From an uncultured Flavobacteriales bacterium (GTDB lineage: Bacteria > Bacteroidota > Bacteroidia > Flavobacteriales_D > Sanyastnellaceae), in the NCBI GenBank assembly GCA_937967465.1, contig CALBSW010000074.1, forward strand, positions 1 to 14,597: a stretch of 14,597 bases of DNA. Direction: 5' to 3'. A model generated the notes under the pieces. That model ran no database searches. It had not been told where the DNA came from and saw nothing but the letters and a program-made list of their open reading frames with translations. Of the stretch, positions 1 to 6,511 are shown in pieces. Position numbers and translations under genes: made by a program. The first letter of the stretch is position 1. Every line of letters starts with the position of its first letter.

Positions 1-904
1 GGTGGGATTGCCAGACGCTGACCATGGCGAAGTGGTGCTTGTACATGCTGTCCACGGCAGCGGGTTGGTCGCCGCCGATGTACACCGGTTCACCGGGATC
101 CAGCCACGTGGGCCAAAGTTCACCATCCCGCTCGTAGAGGACCATTTGGTCGTCGTCGAGGGCGAAGGGTTGCACCCATCCCCATTCCGGACTTTGGAAG
201 GGCGGGGCGCTTTCCAAAACCTGGCCGGATTGGTCCACAAAACCGTTGATGGCCAGGGGCTGCCAACGGTTTGGATCGGTGACCGTCGGGTTCCCGGGGT
301 CGTCGACCACGAGCTGGTCGTTGAACGGTTCGTAGTAGGTGTTGGTGTAGTCAAACGCTTCGTTGGATCCGTCCTGCAATCCATAGGCGATCACCTGCTC
401 GGCGATGTAGTTGCCCAAGGCTGCAGGCGAACCGAAGAGGTAGTTGTTGGACGTGAAGGAAGGGTCGTAACCCAACGCGGTCAGCAAGGAGTCGAAGCGG
501 GCTTGGGATGTCACCACACCTGGCGAATTCGAGTAGCGGTGGGTGAGCACCCGATAGGCGGCGTAAGAAACCGCGGTTTTGCGGGCCTCGGGAATGTCCA
601 GCAGGGGCAGGATGTTCTCGGGGATTCCGTCGAACTCGGCCGTGTAGCCACCCAATGTTTGTCCCAGCAAGATGGGCTCGGCCACTTCGTCATACGCTGC
701 CCAAGCATCGTACATCGCCAAGGACACATGGTGCAGGTTGCGGGCGTGAATCGGCGGACGGGCAAAATCCACGCGAATGCCCTTGAGTTGGGCCTCAATC
801 CACTCATACGCCACCCCGTGGTCACTCTCTTGAGCAAGACCCGAATTGGGGATCGCACTGCCGATGAGAATCAGCGAAAGGAAGAGGGGGGTATTGATGC
901 GCAT
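1..904 (-). CDS. Secreted vanadium-dependent haloperoxidase-like protein (3' end outside window)
   Basis: The 5' part of the gene, 301 codons from ATG at 902-904, runs off the left edge. Residues 1-25 form a signal peptide (hydrophobic LFLSLILIGSAI, likely cleavage near GLA-QE), so the product is exported. Residues 43-72 (RVDFARPPIHARNLHHVSLA and following MYDAWAAYD) are the N-terminal signature I associate with bacterial proteins of the vanadium chloroperoxidase / PAP2 superfamily. Further family-like blocks are YYEPFNDQLVVDDPGNP at 190-206, DPNRWQPLAINGFVDQSGQ at 210-228 and HFAMVSVWQSH at 291-301. In this superfamily the vanadate or phosphate ligands (Lys, Arg, His) lie in the C-terminal half, which is missing, so peroxidase or phosphatase activity cannot be judged. 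A C-terminal T9SS sorting domain is plausible given the neighbours but is not visible. The overlapping plus-strand reading frame has no recognisable domain. Confidence 0.82.
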   Translation of the reverse strand, partial: MRINTPLFLSLILIGSAIPNSGLAQESDHGVAYEWIEAQLKGIRVDFARPPIHARNLHHVSLAMYDAWAAYDEVAEPILLGQTLGGYTAEFDGIPENILPLLDIPEARKTAVSYAAYRVLTHRYSNSPGVVTSQARFDSLLTALGYDPSFTSNNYLFGSPAALGNYIAEQVIAYGLQDGSNEAFDYTNTYYEPFNDQLVVDDPGNPTVTDPNRWQPLAINGFVDQSGQVLESAPPFQSPEWGWVQPFALDDDQMVLYERDGELWPTWLDPGEPVYIGGDQPAAVDSMYKHHFAMVSVWQSH

Positions 905-980
905 GATTTTCCGACGAATGAATTAAAAAATTCGACCAGTATATAAATATACGGGATTATTTCGGTTTGGCATGTGCCGC

Positions 981-1006
981 AGGTTGCCGGGAAAATCCCG
1001 GAACCT
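981..1006 (-). terminator. Hairpin just downstream of tRNA-Val (possible terminator)
   Basis: An inverted repeat has arms AGGTT-(G)-CCGGG and CCCGG-AACCT: ten base pairs with one bulged G and a short A-rich loop. It begins 10 bases beyond the encoded CCA end of the tRNA in the direction of its transcription. No U-tract follows on the minus strand, so a role as terminator or as 3' processing signal is inferred from position and stem strength. Confidence 0.5.
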
Positions 1007-1016
1007 TCGGATGACT

Positions 1017-1094
1017 TGGTGGGCGGTGAGGGACTCGAACCCCCGGCCCTCTCGGTGTAAACGAGATGCTCTGAACCAACTGAGCTAACCGCCC
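1017..1094 (-). tRNA. tRNA-Val (anticodon TAC)
   Basis: Read on the minus strand, this folds as a full cloverleaf. The acceptor arms are GGGCGGT and ACCGCCC, the D arm GCTC...GAGC, the anticodon stem TCTCG/CGAGA with loop TTTACAC (anticodon TAC, reading GUA and probably other GUN valine codons), a five-base variable loop and the T arm with TTCGAGT. The body is 74 nt, followed by discriminator A and a genomically encoded CCA (1017-1019). It stands alone between two protein genes. A -7-type promoter box lies 9 bases upstream and a hairpin lies downstream, so it looks like a self-contained unit. Confidence 0.96.
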
Positions 1095-1103
1095 AAGACG
1101 CTA

Positions 1104-1111
1104 CAAAATTA
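1104..1111 (-). promoter_or_regulatory. Bacteroidota -7 promoter box of tRNA-Val
   Basis: On the minus strand the bases read TAATTTTG, an exact match to the Bacteroidota sigma-A -7 consensus TAnnTTTG. It ends 9 bases before the mature tRNA 5' end, a spacing that fits initiation just ahead of the tRNA. No convincing -33 TTG is visible upstream. Confidence 0.65.
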
Positions 1112-1132
1112 GGGAAGCCCGACCTTGCGGTC

Positions 1133-1945
1133 ATGGGTCGGACGGAGGGACTGATGGATTGGGGGCGGTGGTGGCTCCAGTGGCGGCGGATCTCTGTGGC
1201 CTCCGGGCGGGGGGATTCGTGGACGTCCCTGCTTCGGGCGAGGCAATCCAGAGAAGCCAAGGCGGCGGCTTTGGCGGTGTCTGCGCTCAGGGCGCAACTC
1301 GGCCATTCCGATGCCAAAGTCGAGCTCCTGGACTTTGGAGCAGGTCAACCCCACAGGGGCGCCGCCGTCTCGACCACCATCGGACGCATTGCCAGACAGG
1401 CTGGGACCGACAAGAGAAAGGCCCACTGGCTTCGTGCTGTGGCCCTCGCAACGCAGGGCGACACGACAAGGGGCCGGCTTCGCATCCTTGAAGTGGGCAC
1501 GAGCCTGGGCCTGGGTGGGATGTCCTTGTTGCACGGCAGCCAAGGCGAATTGGACTACACCGGCATGGAGGGCAGCCCGGCCATGGTGGCATGGGCCAGC
1601 CAACATTTGGCTCCTTGGTCGCCCCGGTTGGTCACGGGGCCATTTGACCGCACCCTACCAGAGGAAGTGGCCCGCTCACAGCCCTACGATGTGGTGTTTC
1701 TCGATGGCCACCACGAGGGGCAGGTGCTGCTCGACCAATGGGCGATGCTGCAACCGCTCATGACCCCGGGAAGCTGTGTGGTGGTGGATGACATCCGTTG
1801 GTCCGTGGACATGCACCGCGCCTGGTGTGCGTTGGCCGGTGGACCCGGAGTGCGCTCCCTGGACCTCTTCCGCATGGGCGTCCTTGTGGTGGACCACGGT
1901 CCGAAAGCCCCGCTTCTGCGGGTTCCCACCGCCCTGTTGGCATAG
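1133..1945 (+). CDS. Class I SAM-dependent methyltransferase
   Basis: A 270-residue protein with a Rossmann-type methyltransferase fold. Motif I is ILEVGTSLGLGG at 118-129 (SAM-binding glycine loop). The acidic strand follows (YTGMEGSP, 142-149), then YDVVFLDGHHEG at 185-196 and VVVDDIRWSVDMHRAW at 216-231. An upstream conserved patch ELLDFGAGQP sits at 64-73. The order LLDFGAG, LEVGTSLG, FLDGHHEG, DDIRWS and LDLFRMGVL matches an O-methyltransferase-like family I recall from many Bacteroidota; the substrate is unknown. Homologues as I remember them begin with a HGIHSPFVF-like patch, which is not recognisable here: residues 20-60 are basic and Ala-rich. The start could be ATG 1133 or ATG 1154 (MDWGRWW). 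It is followed 51 bases later by gpmI, which has its own promoter-like box, so co-transcription is uncertain. Confidence 0.85.
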   Translation: MGRTEGLMDWGRWWLQWRRISVASGRGDSWTSLLRARQSREAKAAALAVSALRAQLGHSDAKVELLDFGAGQPHRGAAVSTTIGRIARQAGTDKRKAHWLRAVALATQGDTTRGRLRILEVGTSLGLGGMSLLHGSQGELDYTGMEGSPAMVAWASQHLAPWSPRLVTGPFDRTLPEEVARSQPYDVVFLDGHHEGQVLLDQWAMLQPLMTPGSCVVVDDIRWSVDMHRAWCALAGGPGVRSLDLFRMGVLVVDHGPKAPLLRVPTALLA

Positions 1946-1949
1946 GTGT

Positions 1950-1970
1950 CCCCCGTCGGGTTGGCGGGGG
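1950..1970 (+). terminator. GC hairpin after the methyltransferase gene
   Basis: Arms CCCCCG (1950-1955) and CGGGGG (1965-1970) enclose a 9-base loop, starting 4 bases after the stop codon. There is no T-run directly after it, so it could be a weak terminator or simply structure in the intergenic region. It overlaps the candidate -33 element of gpmI. Confidence 0.35.
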
Positions 1971-1989
1971 GAGGCGCGCGCTAATTTTG
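1961..1989 (+). promoter_or_regulatory. Candidate gpmI promoter (TTG / TAATTTTG)
   Basis: TAATTTTG at 1982-1989 matches the Bacteroidota -7 consensus TAnnTTTG exactly. A TTG at 1961-1963 lies 18 bases upstream, close to the expected -33 spacing. The box ends only 7 bases before the gpmI ATG, implying a very short or absent 5' leader. Confidence 0.55.
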
Positions 1990-1996
1990 CGCCGCA

Positions 1997-3511
1997 ATGC
2001 ACAATCAAACTGCCCTCATCATCCTCGACGGCTGGGGCCTCGGTACCCCCGACGAGCACAATGCCGTCCACATGGCCAAGACCCCTTGCTTCGATGGCCT
2101 CATGTCGGATCATCCGCAGGCGACACTCGTCACCCACGGCGAGGACGTGGGCCTGCCAGAAGGGCAGATGGGCAACAGTGAAGTGGGCCACCTCAACATT
2201 GGGGCGGGCCGCATTGTCTACCAGGACCTCTTGCGCATTGACCGCGCCGTAGCGGACGGCTCCATCGGAAGTGAACCCACCCTGCAGGCCGCATTGTCGG
2301 CCGCCAAGGAAGAAGGACGGCGGTTGCATTTCATGGGGTTGGTCAGCCGAGGCGGGGTCCACAGCCAGCAGGACCACCTGCACGCGCTGTTGCGCATCGC
2401 TGCGGATGCCGGGGTTCCGGATGTGGTGGTGCACGCGTTCACCGACGGCCGGGACACCGCGCCGAAGCTCGGGGCGGGATACCTCGCTGAGTTGGACAAG
2501 GTGTGCGCAGAGACCGGGTCGGCCATCGCGACGGTTTGTGGCCGTTACTGGGCGATGGACCGCGACCAGCGGTGGGACCGCATTTCAAAGGCCTACGCCA
2601 TGCTCGTGAAAGGCGAAGGGAACCGATTTGGCAGTGCGGCCGACGCCATGGCTTCGGCGTATCAGGCGGAGGTCACCGACGAATTTGTCGAGCCCGCGGT
2701 CATCGACGGTGTGGACGGCCGCGTCCGCCCTGGTGACGTGGTCTTCTGTTTCAACTTCAGAACGGACCGATGCCGGCAAATCACCACGGCGTTGACGCAG
2801 CAGGACTTTCCGGACCACGGCATGGCCACCCTGGATTTGCATTACGTCACGATGACCAACTATGACGACCGGTTCAAGGGCGTCGAGGTCTTGTACGACA
2901 AGCCCAATTTGCCCATGACCTTGGGAGAAGTGGTCAGTCAGGCGGGCAGCACGCAACTGCGGCTCGCGGAAACCGAGAAGTACCCGCACGTCACGTTCTT
3001 CTTCAGTGGAGGGCGAGAGGCAGAGTTTGAAGGAGAACAGCGGGCGGTGGCACCGTCGCCCAAGGTGGCGACCTATGACCTGCAGCCCACGATGAGCGCG
3101 TCCGGCGTGGCGGATGCGGCCATGGCCGCCATGGGGTCGGACAGCCCGCCCGATTTCATCTGCTTGAATTTTGCCAACCCAGACATGGTGGGCCACACCG
3201 GGGTTTTCGAAGCCGTCGTGGCCGCCTGTGAGGAGACGGACCGCCAGTTGCAACGTGTGCTCACCGAAGGACTGGCCAACGGTTACCAGTTTGTGGTCAT
3301 CGCGGACCACGGCAACGCGGAATTGGCGCGCAACGCAGACGGATCGCCCCACACGGCGCACACCACCAATCTGGTGCCGGTCATCGCAGTGGCCGATGGG
3401 GTGACGGGCATTCAATCCGGCATCCTCGCGGATGTGGCGCCCACAGTCCTCGACCTGATGGGCATCACAGCCCCGGAGGAGATGACCGGGCGATCCTTGA
3501 TCGAACGCTGA
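1997..3511 (+). CDS. gpmI: 2,3-bisphosphoglycerate-independent phosphoglycerate mutase
   Basis: A cytoplasmic glycolytic and gluconeogenic enzyme that interconverts 3- and 2-phosphoglycerate through a phosphoserine intermediate, using two Mn2+ ions. The 504 residues match the family's usual length (about 505-515). Visible active-site features are metal Asp11 in LIILDGWGLG, the catalytic Ser61 in GQMGNSEVGHLNIGAGR (57-72), SRGGVHSQQDH with His122 (117-127), TDGRDTAPK (149-157), CGRYWAMDRDQRWDR (181-195) and FNFRTDRCRQIT (252-263). The C-terminal metal ligands are Asp396/His400 in NPDMVGHTG, Asp437/His438 in IADHGNAE and His455 in PHTAHTTN. All expected ligands are present, so the enzyme should be active. 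The ATG start is supported by the LIILDGWG strand beginning at residue 7, as in homologues, and by the promoter-like box directly upstream. Confidence 0.98.
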   Translation: MHNQTALIILDGWGLGTPDEHNAVHMAKTPCFDGLMSDHPQATLVTHGEDVGLPEGQMGNSEVGHLNIGAGRIVYQDLLRIDRAVADGSIGSEPTLQAALSAAKEEGRRLHFMGLVSRGGVHSQQDHLHALLRIAADAGVPDVVVHAFTDGRDTAPKLGAGYLAELDKVCAETGSAIATVCGRYWAMDRDQRWDRISKAYAMLVKGEGNRFGSAADAMASAYQAEVTDEFVEPAVIDGVDGRVRPGDVVFCFNFRTDRCRQITTALTQQDFPDHGMATLDLHYVTMTNYDDRFKGVEVLYDKPNLPMTLGEVVSQAGSTQLRLAETEKYPHVTFFFSGGREAEFEGEQRAVAPSPKVATYDLQPTMSASGVADAAMAAMGSDSPPDFICLNFANPDMVGHTGVFEAVVAACEETDRQLQRVLTEGLANGYQFVVIADHGNAELARNADGSPHTAHTTNLVPVIAVADGVTGIQSGILADVAPTVLDLMGITAPEEMTGRSLIER

Positions 3512-3544
3512 TTCAGCGCGGCCAAGGCGCCCAAGCGAGAATCA
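3509..3544. terminator. Inverted repeat spanning two convergent stop codons
   Basis: TGATTC (3509-3514) and GAATCA (3539-3544) are perfect complements, with a smaller GCGC/GCGC pair inside (3516-3519 and 3527-3530). The outer arms contain the stop codon of gpmI (TGA, 3509-3511) and that of the convergent secreted-protein gene (TCA, 3542-3544). There is no T-tract. A bidirectional terminator function is possible but only inferred. Confidence 0.35.
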
Positions 3545-5743
3545 GAACCGCTGGCGTACGAGCTGCACGTGGCCGGCGAATTGTACGCCGTCGCTGCGGT
3601 TGAAGATGTAGTAATACGTGCCGTCGGGCAGGCCATCGGCCTCCCAGGTGGAGTCGTAGCTGGGGTCGAAGAAGACCTCGTTGCCCCAACGGTTGAAGAT
3701 CTGGAGGCTGCTGCCCGGATAGCCCAGGATGCCGTCGATTTCGAAGCGGTCGTTCTCCCCGTCGTTGTTGGGGGTGAAGATGTTCGGAATGATGGTCTCA
3801 CACGCCTCGGACGTGACATCCACGTTGATGGAGGTGCCGCATTCGTCGGTGATGACGACGGTGGTGGTGGAATTCGCCCCCCACACATACATGCTGCCCG
3901 TGCCATTGGTGAACGTGACACTGCTGTCCGCCCCGGCGTCCTGCATGAAGGAGGTGCCATCGAGTCCGGCAAAGGTGTAGAGAAAGGTTCCGCCTTCTAC
4001 GCCCAGCACACCCGCTTGGTTCAAGCAGAACGTCACGTCGTCACTGACGATGGGCTCGTAGGTGGGCACGAGGACCGTCCAGTTGGCCTCGTCCTCTTGA
4101 CCGCAGGCGTCTTCCGCATTCACGGTGAACGTTTCGTTCGTGCTGGGGCTCACATTGGCATTTCCACCATTGGAATTGTCCACATTGCCCGACCAGCTCC
4201 AGGTCACTGTGCCGCTGCCGGACAGGACTTCCGTGCCGAGCACGACCGGGTCTCCTGGACAATAAGGGTCGCTTTGTTGCACGATTTGCACCTCCAGCGG
4301 GGTGGGATCGACGAGGTCAATGGGCAGGACAATGGAGTCCCCGCAGACATCGGTGACCGTCAAGTCGATGGTGGTGGGTTCGAGGTCCGTATAGTCGATG
4401 GTCGCGGTGCTGTCGCCGGTCGACCAGTCAAATTCGAAAGGCGCATAACCTTGGGTGACCAAGGCGGAGATCTCCACCGGGGGGCACAGGGCCACTTCAT
4501 CCGGAACCTGCACGAGAAGGGGGTCCGGGTCCTGGATGACCAGGGTGGCCGAAGCGAGGGTGGAGTCACCGCAGAGGTTGACGTAGAGGTACTCCAAGGT
4601 GACCGTTTCTGGCCCCTCGTCGAGGTTGTCGTCGATGACCTCCAGCAGCACCTGCTGCTCATTGACACCGGCTTCCATGACAATCGCCGTGTCGATGGGA
4701 ACAAAGTCCAGTCCGGACTCGGCCGTTCCGAGGATGGTGAGCTCCAAGGTGTCCGCCTGATCGGCAACAGGCCGAATCACGGTGAAGGCCGCTTCGTTGC
4801 ACCCCTCCACCACCACGGTGTCTCCGAGGAAGACGGGCGCTCCTCCAATGCTTGCGGACGCTTCAATGTTGGCGCCGTTGGACGCAAAGCTGCCCCCTTC
4901 GAGGAACACCGCACTGTCCCAAGCGGTGTCTCCTGCATCGGCGATGGCGATCTTGATGTGGTAGGTCTGGCCGCATTGGACCTGTGCTGCCGCAGTCAGG
5001 ACCACCGTAAAACCATCGAGCTGGACGGAGGTGGGGTCGCTGTTGCCCTCGTTGTCGACGTAGTAGTCCGTATTGAGGTTCCACTGCTCCGACACTTGGT
5101 TGCAGTTGGCCGCGGTGCCCGAACCTCCGGGAATGCCGAGGTTGACCGAGTTGATGGTGACCGGAATGAAGTCGCCGTCGATCACGGGGTTGGGAATGAC
5201 GGCGAGGTTGACCGCGTTGTCGCTGTATGGACCGGTGATGCCCGGGCCGGAGAGGAAGAATCCAAAGGCGTCGTTCACGGAACCACAGACGTACTCATTG
5301 TACTCCTCAGAGCCGAAGATGTAGTTGAAAATGAGGGAGTCACCAGAGGGGACGAAGTCGAATTCGAGGATGGCCGCATCGTTGGTGTTGAAGGTGCTGA
5401 GCGCCGTCAGGTCGTCGTCTCCAGCACCAAAGTTGCCGCCACCGAGACCTGCGCCACCGGCATCATTCGGGCCGATGGCCACATCGATGTCCCCGGTCGC
5501 CAGCATGATGCCGTCCGGGATGGCGATGTTGGTGTTCGTGGCGTCAAAGCTGCCGATCTGGTTGAGGTCGCCGCTGAAGGTGATGTTGCTCACTTCCACG
5601 CCTTCTCCCAGCAGGAAATCGACGAGGGCTTGCTCCGGAGTGACGGCGTTGTCGGTCACGAGCTGGGCCTGCATTCCAAGGCCAAGGGTCAAGAGAATGC
5701 CGAGCAGAAGCAGGCTGAAGCGGTTCGGGTTCATGGACTTCAT
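3542..5743 (-). CDS. Secreted choice-of-anchor L protein with gliding-motility-type T9SS sorting domain
   Basis: A 733-residue cell-surface or secreted protein. Residues 1-27 form a signal peptide (basic MKSMNPNR, then LLLLGILLTLGLGMQAQ). Residues about 36-290 match a choice-of-anchor L domain (ALVDFLLGEGVEVSNITFSG at 39-58, GIMLATGDI at 78-86, FNYIFGSEEYNEYVCG at 139-154, DAFGFFLSGPG at 158-168). Residues about 305-405 look Calx-beta-like (EVIDDNLDEGPETVTLEY at 368-385). Residues 410-560 hold two PKD/Ig-like segments (PFEFDWSTGD, VTWSWSGN). The end, IIPNIFTPNNDGENDRFEID at 651-670 then LQIFNRWGNEVFF and GTYYYIF, is the gliding-motility-associated C-terminal domain that directs T9SS export and anchoring. 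The binding partner is unknown. The start could also be Met4 (5734); a TATTTTTC box at 5749-5756 makes Met4 attractive. The 745-codon plus-strand frame over it has no domains. Confidence 0.92.
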   Translation of the reverse strand: MKSMNPNRFSLLLLGILLTLGLGMQAQLVTDNAVTPEQALVDFLLGEGVEVSNITFSGDLNQIGSFDATNTNIAIPDGIMLATGDIDVAIGPNDAGGAGLGGGNFGAGDDDLTALSTFNTNDAAILEFDFVPSGDSLIFNYIFGSEEYNEYVCGSVNDAFGFFLSGPGITGPYSDNAVNLAVIPNPVIDGDFIPVTINSVNLGIPGGSGTAANCNQVSEQWNLNTDYYVDNEGNSDPTSVQLDGFTVVLTAAAQVQCGQTYHIKIAIADAGDTAWDSAVFLEGGSFASNGANIEASASIGGAPVFLGDTVVVEGCNEAAFTVIRPVADQADTLELTILGTAESGLDFVPIDTAIVMEAGVNEQQVLLEVIDDNLDEGPETVTLEYLYVNLCGDSTLASATLVIQDPDPLLVQVPDEVALCPPVEISALVTQGYAPFEFDWSTGDSTATIDYTDLEPTTIDLTVTDVCGDSIVLPIDLVDPTPLEVQIVQQSDPYCPGDPVVLGTEVLSGSGTVTWSWSGNVDNSNGGNANVSPSTNETFTVNAEDACGQEDEANWTVLVPTYEPIVSDDVTFCLNQAGVLGVEGGTFLYTFAGLDGTSFMQDAGADSSVTFTNGTGSMYVWGANSTTTVVITDECGTSINVDVTSEACETIIPNIFTPNNDGENDRFEIDGILGYPGSSLQIFNRWGNEVFFDPSYDSTWEADGLPDGTYYYIFNRSDGVQFAGHVQLVRQRF

Positions 5744-5748
5744 CGGGT

Positions 5749-5756
5749 GAAAAATA
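5749..5756 (-). promoter_or_regulatory. Candidate -7 box of the choice-of-anchor L gene
   Basis: On the minus strand the bases read TATTTTTC, one mismatch from TAnnTTTG, 5 bases before the ATG at 5743 and 14 before the in-frame ATG at 5734. No -33 TTG is seen at suitable spacing. It lies in the 50-bp region shared with the divergent ABC ATPase gene. Confidence 0.3.
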
Positions 5757-5781
5757 CTGCATCGAGGGCCACCACTTGGGG

Positions 5782-5789
5782 TAAATTGC
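5782..5789 (+). promoter_or_regulatory. Candidate -7 box of the ABC ATPase / asnS / rpoN block
   Basis: TAAATTGC is one mismatch from the TAnnTTTG consensus and is followed 4 bases later by the ATG at 5794. No -33 TTG is seen at the usual spacing. The arrangement mirrors that of gpmI. Confidence 0.35.
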
Positions 5790-5793
5790 GCCC

Positions 5794-6492
5794 ATGGCGG
5801 CGTTGATTCAGGTGCGGGATGTCTGGAAGACCTATCAGGTGGGTGAACAGCAGGTGCATGCTTTGCGGGGTCTCTCGTTGGAGATCGGGCAAGGCGAATA
5901 CACCGCGCTCATGGGACCTTCGGGCTCTGGAAAGTCAACGCTGATGAACATGTTGGGTTGCTTGGACACCCCGACATCCGGCCGCTATCACCTCGCAGGG
6001 GAGGACGTGGGCACCTTGGATGACGACGCCTTGGCCGACATCCGGAACCGCCGCATCGGCTTTGTGTTTCAGACGTTCAATCTGATGCCGCGGTACACCG
6101 CACTCGAGAATGTGGCGTTGCCCCTGGTGTATGCCGGCGCCTCCAAGGTGGACCGGGAAGCCCGGGCGCGGGAAGTCCTCGAGCAAGTGGGACTGGGGGA
6201 CCGGATGGACCACCGGCCCAATGAATTGTCCGGCGGCCAGCGTCAGCGTGTGGCGGTGGCGCGCGCCCTTGTCAACCGCCCGGACCTGTTGTTGGCCGAC
6301 GAGCCCACGGGCAACCTCGACACCAAGACCTCGGTCGAAATCATGGCCTTGTTCGACGAGATCCATGCGGCTGGGAACACCGTGGTTCTGGTCACCCACG
6401 AGGAGGACATTGCGGCCTACGCCCGACGGGTGGTGCGCCTTCGGGATGGCGTGGTGGCCGCCGACGAAAAGCAGGCTCCGAATCCGGCCTGA
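5794..6492 (+). CDS. ABC transporter ATP-binding protein, MacB/LolD type
   Basis: A 232-residue cytoplasmic ATPase subunit with every nucleotide-binding motif intact: Walker A GPSGSGKST (41-49), Q-loop Gln93 in FVFQTFNLMP, signature LSGGQRQRV (145-153), Walker B LLLADEP (165-171) with the D-loop NLD, and H-loop His202 in LVTHEED. The sequence LMNMLGCLDTPTSGRY is typical of the MacB/LolD/FtsE-like group that powers mechanotransmission or lipoprotein release rather than bulk import. No permease (MacB- or LolC/E-like) gene lies next to it: upstream is a divergent secreted protein, and asnS follows after 19 bases. Its membrane partner must therefore be encoded elsewhere, and LolD versus another MacB-type role cannot be decided. 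The start is supported by the normal N-terminal strand (LIQVRDVWKTYQVG). Confidence 0.92.
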   Translation: MAALIQVRDVWKTYQVGEQQVHALRGLSLEIGQGEYTALMGPSGSGKSTLMNMLGCLDTPTSGRYHLAGEDVGTLDDDALADIRNRRIGFVFQTFNLMPRYTALENVALPLVYAGASKVDREARAREVLEQVGLGDRMDHRPNELSGGQRQRVAVARALVNRPDLLLADEPTGNLDTKTSVEIMALFDEIHAAGNTVVLVTHEEDIAAYARRVVRLRDGVVAADEKQAPNPA

Positions 6493-6496
6493 ATCG

Positions 6497-6510
6497 CCGC
6501 ATCTTTGCGG
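6497..6510 (+). promoter_or_regulatory. Palindrome with -7-like box ahead of asnS
   Basis: CCGCA (6497-6501) and TGCGG (6506-6510) form a perfect 5-bp inverted repeat around TCTT. Embedded in it, CATCTTTG (6500-6507) is one mismatch from TAnnTTTG. The asnS start codon follows one base after the palindrome. It may give asnS a promoter of its own inside the gene block, or it may fold in a longer transcript. Confidence 0.35.
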
Positions 6511-6511
6511 T

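Noticed and set aside
2..946. 314-codon plus-strand frame at the left edge
   Set aside because: It is the mirror of the minus-strand haloperoxidase-like gene, which has a signal peptide and family signatures. The plus product shows no domain.
871..1317. 148-codon minus-strand frame reading through the tRNA gene
   Set aside because: Its central part (SSVGSEHLVYTERAGGSSPSPP) is simply translated tRNA-Val sequence.
3569..5806. 745-codon open frame on the plus strand
   Set aside because: It lies antisense to the choice-of-anchor L / T9SS gene, which has a signal peptide, recognisable domains and a sorting signal. The plus-strand translation is low-complexity (Val/Gly/Asp/Glu-rich) with no motif: a typical mirror frame in GC-rich DNA.
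6110..6511. In-frame upstream extension of asnS into the ABC ATPase gene
   Set aside because: The frame is open, but the added residues are Trp/Pro/Arg-rich shadow sequence over the ABC gene, and AsnRS homologues begin near the GTG at 6512.
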